Source: Amycolatopsis circi
GTDB taxonomy: Bacteria > Actinomycetota > Actinomycetes > Mycobacteriales > Pseudonocardiaceae
Direction of reading: 5' to 3'
DNA: 64,000 bases
NCBI RefSeq assembly: GCF_003385235.1
Contig: NZ_PQIA01000034.1
Span: 1-64,000, forward strand
Shown here piece after piece: positions 50,014-58,488 of this stretch. Made by a program: the position numbers and the translations under genes. Below the pieces are notes generated by a model, which was not told where the DNA came from, did no database searches, and saw only the letters and a list, made by a program, of their open reading frames with translations. Position 1 is the stretch's first letter. The number at the start of each line of letters is the position of its first letter.

Positions 50014-50916
50014 CTAAAGAATCTTCGACGGCAGGTCGAACGCCTCGAAAACCCGCGGATCGGCGAACACGACGTTGTGCGAGATCCGCCCGCCGGTCAC
50101 GGTGAAGACCTGCAGGGTGTGCAGCTGTCCGTCGGGGGTGTAGGCGGCGAGCGCGGGCTGCCCGTTGGCGGTGAGCCCGCGGACGCTCCAGCCGACCCCG
50201 CGCATCTCGAATACCCGGTGCATGAACCGGCCGTAGTCGTCGCTGCCGCGGAACCAGAGCGGGACCGGCGGCATTTCCAGGATCGCGTCGTCGGTGAGCA
50301 GCCGGACGAGCGCCTCGACGTCGGCGGCCTCGAAGGCTCGCGCGTACCGGTCGATCACGGCCTGGGTCTCGGCGTCGTCAGGTTCGGCTATCTCGTCCAG
50401 TTCGCCCGCGTCGGCGAGCGCGGCCCGGGCTCGTTGCAGCGCGCTGTTGACCGCCGGAACGGTCGTCTCCAGCTGCGTCGCGACCTCGGCCGCGCTGAAC
50501 TCGAGCACCGACCGGAGCACGACGACCGCCCGCTGCCGGGCTGGCAGAACCTGCGTCGCGGCGACCCACGCCAGCCGCAGTCCGGCGCGGGTGTCGGCAT
50601 CGCAGAGTGCGTCGGGAAACGGCTGCAGCCACGGGATGTCGGTCGCCGGTGGCAGCGGCGCGCCCGGATCGTCGCTGGCGGCACCGAGACCGGAGGGCAG
50701 CGGACGTCGGGCCCGGCCTTCCAGCGCGGTCAGGCAGACGTTCGTCGCGATCCGGTACAGCCACGTCCGGAGCGAAGCGCGCGCCGAGTCGTACCGGTCG
50801 CGGGCCTTCCACGCGCGCAGCAGTGTTTCCTGCACCAGGTCCTCGGCCTCGTGGAACGAGCCGACCATCCGGTAGCAGTAAGCGGTCAGTTCGCCGCGGT
50901 GCGGTTCGAAGTCCAC
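50014..50916 (-). CDS. SigG-like ECF sigma factor (ECF56 type) with NTF2-like domain
   Basis: This sigma-70 family factor has about 300 residues. Region 2 reads ELTAYCYRMVGSFHEAEDLVQETLLRAWKA, with the phrase RTWLYRIATNVCLTALEGRARRPLPSGLG typical of the SigG group. Region 4 is LPARQRAVVVLRSVLEFSAAEVATQLETT. A C-terminal SnoaL/NTF2-like domain (IDRYARAFEAADVEALVRLLTDDAILEMPP) is characteristic of ECF56/ECF41-type factors, and may replace an anti-sigma factor. I favour GTG 50916, 8 bases after the LysR stop; GTG 50934 would overlap it. It is likely cotranscribed with the LysR gene upstream. Confidence 0.88.
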   Translation of the reverse strand: MDFEPHRGELTAYCYRMVGSFHEAEDLVQETLLRAWKARDRYDSARASLRTWLYRIATNVCLTALEGRARRPLPSGLGAASDDPGAPLPPATDIPWLQPFPDALCDADTRAGLRLAWVAATQVLPARQRAVVVLRSVLEFSAAEVATQLETTVPAVNSALQRARAALADAGELDEIAEPDDAETQAVIDRYARAFEAADVEALVRLLTDDAILEMPPVPLWFRGSDDYGRFMHRVFEMRGVGWSVRGLTANGQPALAAYTPDGQLHTLQVFTVTGGRISHNVVFADPRVFEAFDLPSKIL

Positions 50917-50923
50917 CGGGTCA

Positions 50924-51802
50924 TCATCCGGCACGCGCGACGCTGAGGAAACGGTCGACCACCGGATTGTTCTCGTGATCGGTGCGCGAGATCGCCGAGA
51001 CGGTCGAGAATGCGCCGGCGTCGGCGAGTGCGAGATAGCGCAGACCGGGCAACTGCAAGGCGCGCAAGGCGTTCGGCACGATCGCGATGCCGGTGTCGGC
51101 GGCGACCAGGCCGAGCATGGTGGGGAACTGGACGGCCTCCTGGACCACCCGCATCCGGAATCCGGCGCGCAGGCACAGCGTCTCGATGTGGTCATGCAGC
51201 CGCGAGACGCGCGTGCGCGGGAAGGCGAGGAAGGGCTCGTCGGCCAGCTGCGCCATCTCGACGGTTTCGTTGTTCGCCAACGGATGTGTCTCGGACACGG
51301 CCACGATCAGCCGTTCCCGGCCCAGCTGGTGCACGGTCAGCCCGGCGGCTTTGCCGACCTCGCGCGCGATGCCGACGTCGAGCTGGCCGTCGCCGAGAGC
51401 GGCGATTTGCGCGTCAGTGGTGGACTCAGTCAGTTCGAAACGGACATTCGGCCATTGCCGACGCATTTCCAGCACCGTGGCGGGCACGATTTCCAACGCG
51501 GCCGAGCTGACGAACCCGATCCGCAACAGTCCGAGTTCGCCTCGTGCGGCGTGTGCAACGGCGGTGAGGGCGTGCTGGCTGTCGGCGAGTACGCGACGGC
51601 CCTCGGCCAGCAGCACCCGGCCCGGTTCGGTCAGCTCGACGCTGCGGGTGGTCCGCAGGAGCAGCCGCACGGACAGCTCTTTCTCCAGCTTCGCGATCTG
51701 CTGGCTGAGCGCGGGCTGGGCGAGGTGCAGCCGTTCGGCCGCGCGGCGGAAGCTGCGTTCCTCGGCGACCGCGACGAAGTAGCGAAGCTGGCGGAGTTCC
51801 AC
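50924..51802 (-). CDS. LysR-family regulator
   Basis: This 292-residue LTTR has the N-terminal winged helix MELRQLRYFVAVAEERSF, with RLHLAQPALSQQIAKLEKEL, and a periplasmic-binding-type effector domain (LLRIGFVSSAALEIVPATVL). It starts with GTG at 51802. It diverges from the aldehyde dehydrogenase operon (51915 onward) and is its likely activator, with an intergenic gap of 112 bases. The next gene on the same strand is the sigma factor. The effector is presumably a pathway intermediate. Length is normal. Confidence 0.92.
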   Translation of the reverse strand: MELRQLRYFVAVAEERSFRRAAERLHLAQPALSQQIAKLEKELSVRLLLRTTRSVELTEPGRVLLAEGRRVLADSQHALTAVAHAARGELGLLRIGFVSSAALEIVPATVLEMRRQWPNVRFELTESTTDAQIAALGDGQLDVGIAREVGKAAGLTVHQLGRERLIVAVSETHPLANNETVEMAQLADEPFLAFPRTRVSRLHDHIETLCLRAGFRMRVVQEAVQFPTMLGLVAADTGIAIVPNALRALQLPGLRYLALADAGAFSTVSAISRTDHENNPVVDRFLSVARAG

Positions 51803-51914
51803 GCCGGTGATAATGGTTCCTTATCAGTGAGTAGGCAATAGATACTTCACTCTGTGTTCCGCGCGACTTAGCGTCAGGGGAGACAAGCACCGTCGCGAAC
51901 GTCGAGGAGCACCC
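51803..51914. promoter_or_regulatory. LysR-ALDH divergent promoter region
   Basis: These 112 bases are unusually A/T-rich around 51815-51850 (TTATCAGTGAGTAGGCAATAG) and must hold both promoters and the LTTR box. T-N11-A pairs can be placed, but no single site is compelling. Confidence 0.4.
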
Positions 51915-53375
51915 GTGGATCACGCATTGTCGTTGCAGCACTTCGTAGCGGGACGGTGGGTTCCCGGCGACGGACCGGTCGCGCAGAGTGTCGACCCGGC
52001 GGATCCCGCGCGCATCGTGGCCGAGTACCGCACGGCCGGTCCGCAGCTGCTCGACGAGGCGGTGCGCGCGGCCGTCGCGGCGCAGCCCGAGTGGGACCGC
52101 CAGGGCACCATCGCGCGCGGTCTCGTGCTGCGGCGGGCCGCGGAACTGCTCGCCCAGCGCGCCGAATCGGTGGCCGCGTTGATGACCCGCGAGCAGGGCA
52201 AGACGCTGGCGGAGTCGCGGGGCGAGGTGGCCGCTTCGGTCGAGACGCTGCACTATCACGCAGGCCGGGCCCGCAGTGCCGACGGCGTGCTCTACCCGTC
52301 CGGCAACCCGGACGAGGTCGTGCGGACCGTGCGCCGTCCGCTCGGTGTCGTCGGCGTGATCACGCCGTGGAACTTCCCGGTGCAGATCCCGGCGTGGAAG
52401 CTGGCGCCCGCGCTGCTGTGGGGCAACGCCGTGGTGTGGAAGCCGGCCAGCGACACCGTCGCGCTGGCAGTGGCGTTCGCCGAGATTCTCGTCGAGGCCG
52501 GGGTACCCGACGGCGTGCTTAACCTGCTGCTCGCGCCCGGTTCGCTCGGCGCGGAGCTGGTGGAACGACCGGAGCTGTCCGGCGTGACCTTCACCGGGTC
52601 GGTTCCGGTCGGCCGGGCGATCCAGGCCGCGGTCGTGCCGCGCGGGGCGAAGGTGCAGCTTGAACTCGGCGGGCACAGCGCGGCGATCGTCCTGCCGGAC
52701 GCCGACCCGGCTCAGGCGGCAGCGGCGCTGGTCACCGCGTCGATGAGCGGCACCGGGCAGAAGTGCACGGCCGCTCGCCGGATCATCGCGGTCGGGGACG
52801 CCTATGACCGGTTGGTCGCTGAGCTGTCCGCGCGGGTCAAGGGTCTTGTCGTCGGGCCGGGGACGACACCGGGAGTCGAGATCGGACCGTTGGTGTCCGC
52901 GCGTGCGGCGGAAGAGGTCGAGGGCGCGATCCAGCAAGCGGTGGACGAGGGCGCGACTGTGCTGGCCCGCGCGGACTGCCCGCAGGGTGGTGCGTTCGTC
53001 GCGCCGACGCTGCTGGCCGGGACGCCGGAACTGACGATCAGCCAGGAGGAGGTCTTCGGCCCGGTCGCCACCGTGCTGCGCGCCGCCGACCTGGACGAGG
53101 CGATCCGGCTCGCGAACGGCACCCGGTTCGGGCTCACCGCGGCGGTGTTCACCGACGACGAGCGCGCGGTGCGGCAGTGCCTGCGCGATCTGGACGCGGG
53201 CATCGTGAAGGTCAACGCGCCGAACACCGGGTCCGAGGTGCACGCTCCGTTCGGCGGGCTCAAGGACTCGTCGTTCCCCGCGCCCCGCGAGCAGAACGGC
53301 GAATCCGCCGCGGAGTTCTTCACCTGGACCAAAACCGCGTACCTGCGGACGTCCGCGCCCCGGGACCGATCGTGA
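51915..53375 (+). CDS. Aldehyde dehydrogenase
   Basis: This 486-residue NAD(P)-dependent ALDH oxidises an aldehyde to its acid. Features are the cofactor region ITPWNFPVQIPAWKLAPALL, the catalytic Glu in LELGGHSAAIVL, and the catalytic Cys in GTGQKCTAARRI. It starts with GTG, with GAGGAG 6 bases upstream. It is the first gene of a tight operon and its stop overlaps the next gene in GTGA. By sequence it could be a semialdehyde or aromatic aldehyde dehydrogenase; nothing narrows it further. Confidence 0.94.
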   Translation: MDHALSLQHFVAGRWVPGDGPVAQSVDPADPARIVAEYRTAGPQLLDEAVRAAVAAQPEWDRQGTIARGLVLRRAAELLAQRAESVAALMTREQGKTLAESRGEVAASVETLHYHAGRARSADGVLYPSGNPDEVVRTVRRPLGVVGVITPWNFPVQIPAWKLAPALLWGNAVVWKPASDTVALAVAFAEILVEAGVPDGVLNLLLAPGSLGAELVERPELSGVTFTGSVPVGRAIQAAVVPRGAKVQLELGGHSAAIVLPDADPAQAAAALVTASMSGTGQKCTAARRIIAVGDAYDRLVAELSARVKGLVVGPGTTPGVEIGPLVSARAAEEVEGAIQQAVDEGATVLARADCPQGGAFVAPTLLAGTPELTISQEEVFGPVATVLRAADLDEAIRLANGTRFGLTAAVFTDDERAVRQCLRDLDAGIVKVNAPNTGSEVHAPFGGLKDSSFPAPREQNGESAAEFFTWTKTAYLRTSAPRDRS

Positions 53376-55024
53376 CCCGGCCGGCGGACACGGCGCTCGC
53401 CCCGGCGGAACTGGGTGCCGCCCGCTACACCCGGCACAGCTTCGCACGGTCGTTCCTCCGCCAGGCGGCTCGCGAGCGCTGGACGGTCTCCACCGTTCGC
53501 TGGGAGTTCGACGAGAACGGTCACGGCGAAGCGGTCTACCGGATTGACGCCGACGGCACGCTGCTGCACTTCACGGTGTTTTCCACTGTGCTGCAGGAAA
53601 ACGAGCGCACTGACCGCGTGATCGCGAAGCGGTGGGATGTCACGGCTGCTTTGGTGGAAGGTCCAGTTCCGGACGAGCGGATGGCAGAGCTGCGTCGTGA
53701 AGTACCACGGCAGGAGGCTGGCCGGGCTGACGCCGCGACACTGGTGTGGACCCGCGCCAACCGGAGCGAGCGGTTCTTCGACTACGTGGCAGCTCAGCTG
53801 TCTGCTGGTGAGCAGCCAGATTGCGCCACGATGGGCGACGCGTGCTACATCCTGCGCAGCACCGCTTTCTACAGCAACGGAAAGTTCGGTCTCGCCGACT
53901 TCGATCGGGTTGCCGAAGTCCCGCCGCTGCAGGTGCCGTACCGCGCGCAGATGCTGGCCGCGTGGCTGCTGCGCGAGTTCAGCTATGACCTGGTCGAGCA
54001 CTGCGCGGTGCGGCGAAATCCCTCTGCGGCAAAGCTTTCCGGGGAATGGCGACGGTACCTCGGCCTGGGCAACGCGACCGGACTCGGCATGGTCCCGTTC
54101 GTGGTGAACCATCCGCACATCCTCGACGCCTGGTGCTCGGCACGGGAACTCCCGCTGGCTCGGGCTCTTGACGCGGAAGCCGATACTGGTTCCGTACGGC
54201 GGGCGAGCGAACTGCTCGACCGCGCCCGCCGGTACTTCCGCGAACGCGACACCCTGACGACCGCGCCCTACCTGACCGGCCCTGAGCTGGCCGAACGGCT
54301 CGACGGAATCGCCTCTCTGCTCAACGAATTCCCGACCGGCGGCTTCCTCTGGCGGGACCTCGACGACCGGGCAGCGGAGTTCGGTGCCGAAGCACAGGCA
54401 GTGCTGCACACCGTCCTGGTCGAACTGGACGATTCGCTCGACTCCGAGATCGAGCACCTGCTGACCTGCGACCAACGTCGGCGAGTCGAGATCGCCCAGA
54501 GCTGCGGACAACTCCGCGACCTCGTGGCCGACCGGTACACCTGGACCCGCGAATTCGATTTCACCGACCCGAACGAACAGGCGCGGTTCTGGTTCTCCGC
54601 GGAGGACAACGAAGAACCGCGGCGCGGCAAACGCGGTCAGGATCCCGGCGAATCGATGGAGCACCCGATCGACATCGCCCGCGCCGTGCACCCCCTCCGG
54701 CACGACCTGGCGGCAGCCGACGCCGACCGTTCGGTGGCGGAGTTCCTGCTGGAATTCCCCTGGCACCGCGGCATTGTCGCGCGCGTGCAGTCCGTCGCCG
54801 GGCTGCGCTACGGCGAGGTCCGGGCGAACCTGCTCGCCGACGATTTCCTTCCGCTGCACCTGCAGCGGTTCCAGCTGGCCCTCTACGGCATGGAGAACTA
54901 CAGCCCGCAGTCGACCGACTGGTTGCGCGTCACGCTGTTCTCGGGCGCGCCCCGGGCGAGCGACGTCGAGTCCGGTGTGGACGACGACTGGCTGTTCACC
55001 CGCAAGCCCGGAAAGGAGTCCTGA
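53372..55024 (+). CDS. Unrecognised 550-residue protein of the ALDH operon
   Basis: This is a large soluble protein whose GTG overlaps the ALDH stop by 4 bases. I cannot assign a family. It begins with a beta-rich segment (STVRWEFDENGHGEAVYRID) and DGTLLHFTVFSTVLQ, then has PDCATMGDACYILRSTAFYS, the phrase NATGLGMVPFVVNHPHILDA near 230, and a helical C-terminal half with LLEFPWHRGIVARVQSVAGLRYG. Acidic and His residues are conserved-looking, but no metal or cofactor motif stands out. No signal peptide or membrane span. Homologues probably exist in other catabolic operons. Likely an enzyme of the same pathway as its neighbours. Confidence 0.8.
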   Translation: MTRPADTALAPAELGAARYTRHSFARSFLRQAARERWTVSTVRWEFDENGHGEAVYRIDADGTLLHFTVFSTVLQENERTDRVIAKRWDVTAALVEGPVPDERMAELRREVPRQEAGRADAATLVWTRANRSERFFDYVAAQLSAGEQPDCATMGDACYILRSTAFYSNGKFGLADFDRVAEVPPLQVPYRAQMLAAWLLREFSYDLVEHCAVRRNPSAAKLSGEWRRYLGLGNATGLGMVPFVVNHPHILDAWCSARELPLARALDAEADTGSVRRASELLDRARRYFRERDTLTTAPYLTGPELAERLDGIASLLNEFPTGGFLWRDLDDRAAEFGAEAQAVLHTVLVELDDSLDSEIEHLLTCDQRRRVEIAQSCGQLRDLVADRYTWTREFDFTDPNEQARFWFSAEDNEEPRRGKRGQDPGESMEHPIDIARAVHPLRHDLAAADADRSVAEFLLEFPWHRGIVARVQSVAGLRYGEVRANLLADDFLPLHLQRFQLALYGMENYSPQSTDWLRVTLFSGAPRASDVESGVDDDWLFTRKPGKES

Positions 55025-56014
55025 GTGGACCCCCTGGAGCACGGCGACCTCACTGTCGTCGACGGACTGCAGATCAACAACTGGGACCGCAAGGTCCTGG
55101 AGGAACTGAAAGCGGGCGGCGTCACCGGCGTCAACGCGACGTGTGCGGTCTGGGAAGGCCCGCAGGAAACGCTGCGCGCGGTCGCGGACTGGTACGAACT
55201 CGCGCGGGACAACGCCGATCTGGTCGTCCTCGCCGAGAACGCCGACGACATCCGGAAGGCGAAGCGCGACGGTCGGCTCGCGGTGCTGCTCGGCTTCCAG
55301 AACACCTCGCCGTTCGGGGACGACTACCGGATGGTCGAGGTGTTCCACCGGCTCGGCGTCCGCATCGCGCAGCTCACCTACAACATCCAGAACCTCGTCG
55401 GTGGTGCCTGCTACGACGAGCACGATTCCGGGCTCACCGCGTACGGCCGGTTCATCGTCGCGGAAATGAACCGCGTCGGAATGCTGGTCGACCTGTCGCA
55501 CGTCGGGAACCGCACCAGCCGCGACGCGATCGACGCGTCGGCCGGGCCGGTCGCGATCACGCACGCGAACCCGCTGTCGTTCGCCGATTCGCCGCGCAAC
55601 AAGCCGGACGACGTCATCGACGCCCTCGCCGCGCGCGGCGGAGTGCTGGGCTGTTGCTTGTACCCCAACGTGATCGGCGGCGAGAAGACGACGCGGCGGC
55701 AGTTCTGCGAGATGGTCGCGGGACTGGTCGAGCGGATCGGGCCGGACCACGTCGCGCTCGGCAGCGACTGCACGCGCAACTGGTCGCAGGACTACGTCGC
55801 GTGGCTGCGCAACGGCCGGTGGCGGCCCGCGTCCGCGGTGCCGGTGGAACCGCAGTGGCCGGTGTGGCCGAACTGGTTCGGTGGACCGGCCGATTTCCCG
55901 GTCCTCACCGAAGGACTGCTGGAAGTGGGCCTTTCGGAGGCCGTGGTGGCGCAGGTGCTGGGCGGCAACTGGCTCCGGCTGTTCGACACGGTGTTCCCCG
56001 GAGCCGGGCAATGA
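55025..56014 (+). CDS. Membrane dipeptidase-like protein (M19), atypical metal site
   Basis: This 329-residue TIM-barrel amidohydrolase is of peptidase family M19. It has QNLVGGACYDEHDSGLTAYG, DLSHVGNRTSRDAID, PVAITHANP and HVALGSDCTRNW, containing several usual metal and substrate residues. The N-terminal DGHND motif of true renal dipeptidases, which supplies two zinc ligands, is replaced by DGLQINNW. This is shared with a subfamily I recall from pseudomonads (PA5396-like, DgcP). A single-metal or different reaction is possible. GTG start directly after the previous stop; end overlaps the next gene in ATGA. Confidence 0.87.
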   Translation: MDPLEHGDLTVVDGLQINNWDRKVLEELKAGGVTGVNATCAVWEGPQETLRAVADWYELARDNADLVVLAENADDIRKAKRDGRLAVLLGFQNTSPFGDDYRMVEVFHRLGVRIAQLTYNIQNLVGGACYDEHDSGLTAYGRFIVAEMNRVGMLVDLSHVGNRTSRDAIDASAGPVAITHANPLSFADSPRNKPDDVIDALAARGGVLGCCLYPNVIGGEKTTRRQFCEMVAGLVERIGPDHVALGSDCTRNWSQDYVAWLRNGRWRPASAVPVEPQWPVWPNWFGGPADFPVLTEGLLEVGLSEAVVAQVLGGNWLRLFDTVFPGAGQ

Positions 56015-56703
56015 CCGCGGCGCGGGCCCAGCGTGTTTCGGCCGCCGAAACCGTGCGTACCCGGGTTTCCGTGCGGGAGATCCACGAGGTCGCGCTGCGT
56101 GCGTTGCGGGCTTCGGGGCTGAGCAGCGGCGAGTCGGAGTACTTGGCCGAGATCATCGCGTCCGCTGAGGTCCACGAGGGTGTCGGGCTCGACGCCTTGG
56201 CTATCGAGACGGCCCGCGTCCCGGCTGGACGGGTCGGCTTGCGACTCGAACATTGCGACGGTTACGCCGTGGCGCACGATCCGGCCGCACGCGGTCCGTT
56301 GCAGGCGTTCGTACCGGCGTGCGAAACGGCGGCCGTGGTGGGCACGTTGGCCGTCCCTGGCATGGCGGGAGCACCAGTGCTCGATTGGGCCGCTGTGGAC
56401 ATCGCTGAACGGGCTGGCCGGATACTGTCCCTTTCGGACGGTGGAGAGCGCACGGTTGTCACTCCTGACGGAGATCTGCTGAGGCTTCCCGCTGTAGCCG
56501 AGCCACGTCCGCCGGTCGCGGGATTGGTGATCCGTCCGCTGTCGGAGATCCCTGCCAGCGAAGTGATTTCCACTGCGGCAGCACGAAAGAAGCGGTATCG
56601 CGAGGCGGTCGCCCATGGCGTATCGGTGAAAACTCCACTGTGGACACTCGCGTACTCGATCGCGCGCGGGTTCCTGATTCCGGACCACCGGGAGGGCCGA
56701 TGA
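56011..56703 (+). CDS. Unrecognised 230-residue protein of the ALDH operon
   Basis: This 230-residue protein starts at the ATG overlapping the M19 stop. Its first 60 residues (VSVREIHEVALRALRASGL and SGESEYLAEIIASAEVHEG) resemble the helical N-terminus of the Ldh2/malate dehydrogenase-2 family or DUF3726. The remainder does not contain the NAD-binding features of those enzymes. The middle is Val/Ala-rich beta (AAVVGTLAVPGMAGAPVLD). The C-terminus is helical (RYREAVAHGVSVKTPLW). I do not assign a function. Coupling to the neighbours implies a pathway role. Confidence 0.75.
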   Translation: MTAARAQRVSAAETVRTRVSVREIHEVALRALRASGLSSGESEYLAEIIASAEVHEGVGLDALAIETARVPAGRVGLRLEHCDGYAVAHDPAARGPLQAFVPACETAAVVGTLAVPGMAGAPVLDWAAVDIAERAGRILSLSDGGERTVVTPDGDLLRLPAVAEPRPPVAGLVIRPLSEIPASEVISTAAARKKRYREAVAHGVSVKTPLWTLAYSIARGFLIPDHREGR

Positions 56704-57104
56704 CAGAGTCGCGCGAGCTGGTAGCGCATCCACACGGACCGCGTCCCTACGCCGGTGCCGCCGTGTTCGGCGGAGTGATCTGGGCGTGCGGGCAGGTTCC
56801 GGCACGGCGGGACGGCAGCGTCCCGGAAGAAATCGACGAGCAAGTGCGGGTCGCCCTCGACAACCTCGAGGACACCTTGCGGGCCGCGGGAGGGAGCCTG
56901 CGCACGCTGCTCAAACTGACGGTGTTCCTCGCCGATCTCGGCGAGTTCGACGTCTACCACCAGGCTTACCTCGACCGTTTCGCCGGCATCGACCTGCCGC
57001 CGCGGACCACGGTCCAGGTCGCCGGATTCCGGGGGACGAAACGCATCGAGATCGACGCTGTGGCGGCGGTCGGCAGCGAGGAGACCAACCGACATGAAGA
57101 CTGA
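56700..57104 (+). CDS. RidA-family protein
   Basis: This 134-residue trimeric RidA/YjgF protein hydrolyses reactive enamines/imines formed by PLP enzymes or amine catabolism. Characteristic parts are the central VFGGVIWACGQVPARRDG, EQVRVALDNLEDTLRAAGGSL and the end LPPRTTVQVAGF. The Arg of the imine site (PPRTTV) is present. Its ATG overlaps the preceding stop. Its presence suggests that the operon's substrate contains nitrogen and passes through an imine. Start and length are normal. Confidence 0.92.
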   Translation: MTESRELVAHPHGPRPYAGAAVFGGVIWACGQVPARRDGSVPEEIDEQVRVALDNLEDTLRAAGGSLRTLLKLTVFLADLGEFDVYHQAYLDRFAGIDLPPRTTVQVAGFRGTKRIEIDAVAAVGSEETNRHED

Positions 57105-58443
57105 CCGCGCACCGGACACAACAGGCCCTGCTGTCCGGGCGACCCTGGATTCGGCCCGGCTCAACGGGTTTCACCGCAAGTTGGCGCTGTACTCGTCCGG
57201 CGGGCCGTTCCTGGACGGCTACATCCTCAGCATCATCGGCATCGCGCTGGTGCAGATCGGCCCGCAGTGGCAGATGGACTCGCTGTGGTCCGGCCTGATC
57301 GGCGCGTCCGCGCTGGTCGGCGTGTTCATCGGGGGAGCGGTGTTCGGGCCGCTCACCGACCGCATCGGCCGGAAACTGATGTACACGATCGACCTGATCG
57401 CGATCATCGTCTGCTCGGTGCTGCAGTTCTTCGTCGCCGACGCCGCGCAGTTGTTCGTGCTGCGGCTGCTGATCGGCGTCGCGGTGGGCGCGGACTACCC
57501 CATCGCGACCGCGCTGGTCACCGAATTCGCGCCGAAGGCGTGGCGGGCCCGGCTGGTCGGCGGGCTGAACGCGATGTGGTTCGTCGGCGCGACGGTCGCC
57601 GCGTTCGTCGGGTTCTTCCTGCTGAATGTGGACCAGGGCTGGAAGTGGATGCTGCTGTCGTCGGCGGTGCCCGCGCTGCTGATCGTGATCGCCCGCACCA
57701 GCATCCCGGAATCGCCGCGCTGGCTGCACAGCAAGGGCCGCGACGCCGAAGCGCTGGAAGTGTTGCGCACGACGATCGGCGAGCACGCGACGCTGGACGA
57801 TCTGCCGGAAGCCGAGACCAAAACGCCGGTGTCCGCGTTGTGGCGGCGCGGGTATCTCAAGCGAGTCGTGTTCATCTCGATCTTCTGGACGTGCACGGTC
57901 GTCCCGTTGTTCGCGATCTACGCGTTCGGTCCGCAGATTCTCGAACTGTTCAACCTCGGCGGCGGCAACCTGTCGCACCTCGGCTACGGCCTGATCAATT
58001 TCTTCTTCTTCGTCGGAAACATCGCCGCGCTGCTGCTGGTCGACCGGCTCGGTCGTCGTCCCGTGCTCATCTGGGGCTTCGCGATTTCCGCGGCCGGGCT
58101 GTTCTACCTGGGCCTGCAACCGGGTGCCGCGCTGTGGCTGATCGCCCTGGCTTTCGCGGTGTACGCGGTGTTCAACGGCGGTCCGTCCATTTTGGAATGG
58201 ATCTACCCGAACGAACTGTTCCCGACCGAGGTCCGCGCGTCGGCGGTGGGCCTGTGCACCGGGATCAGCCGGATCGGCGCGGCGGTCGGCACGTTCGCGA
58301 CGCCGTGGGCGCTGACCAATCTCGGTCTGTCGGCCACGATGTACATCGCCGCCGGTATCGCTGCTCTCGGCGCGATCGTGAGCGCGTTCATGGCTCCGGA
58401 GACCAAGAACATCGATCTGCACGTGGCTTCTTCGCTCAGCTGA
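57094..58443 (+). CDS. MFS transporter (sugar-porter/MHS type)
   Basis: This is a 449-residue 12-span transporter. Family motifs are DRIGRKLMYTIDLI after span 2, VAVGADYPIATALV, PESPRWLHSKGR after span 6, DRLGRRPVLIWGF and the ending APETKN. It resembles the metabolite:H+ symporters that import aromatic acids or dicarboxylates. It overlaps the RidA gene by 11 bases and closes the operon, so it most likely imports the operon's substrate. The N-terminal 30 residues are cytosolic. A terminator follows. Confidence 0.93.
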   Translation: MKTDRAPDTTGPAVRATLDSARLNGFHRKLALYSSGGPFLDGYILSIIGIALVQIGPQWQMDSLWSGLIGASALVGVFIGGAVFGPLTDRIGRKLMYTIDLIAIIVCSVLQFFVADAAQLFVLRLLIGVAVGADYPIATALVTEFAPKAWRARLVGGLNAMWFVGATVAAFVGFFLLNVDQGWKWMLLSSAVPALLIVIARTSIPESPRWLHSKGRDAEALEVLRTTIGEHATLDDLPEAETKTPVSALWRRGYLKRVVFISIFWTCTVVPLFAIYAFGPQILELFNLGGGNLSHLGYGLINFFFFVGNIAALLLVDRLGRRPVLIWGFAISAAGLFYLGLQPGAALWLIALAFAVYAVFNGGPSILEWIYPNELFPTEVRASAVGLCTGISRIGAAVGTFATPWALTNLGLSATMYIAAGIAALGAIVSAFMAPETKNIDLHVASSLS

Positions 58444-58450
58444 CTGGAAA

Positions 58451-58484
58451 CCGGGCCCGGCGCGGGAATGCGCGCCGGGCCCGG
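58451..58484. terminator. Bidirectional terminator
   Basis: A perfect 14-base stem, CCGGGCCCGGCGCG (58451-58464) with 58471-58484, surrounds GGAATG. TTTTTATT follows on the plus strand. It lies 8 bases past the MFS stop and just past the convergent fasciclin gene end. Confidence 0.85.
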
Positions 58485-58488
58485 TGGC

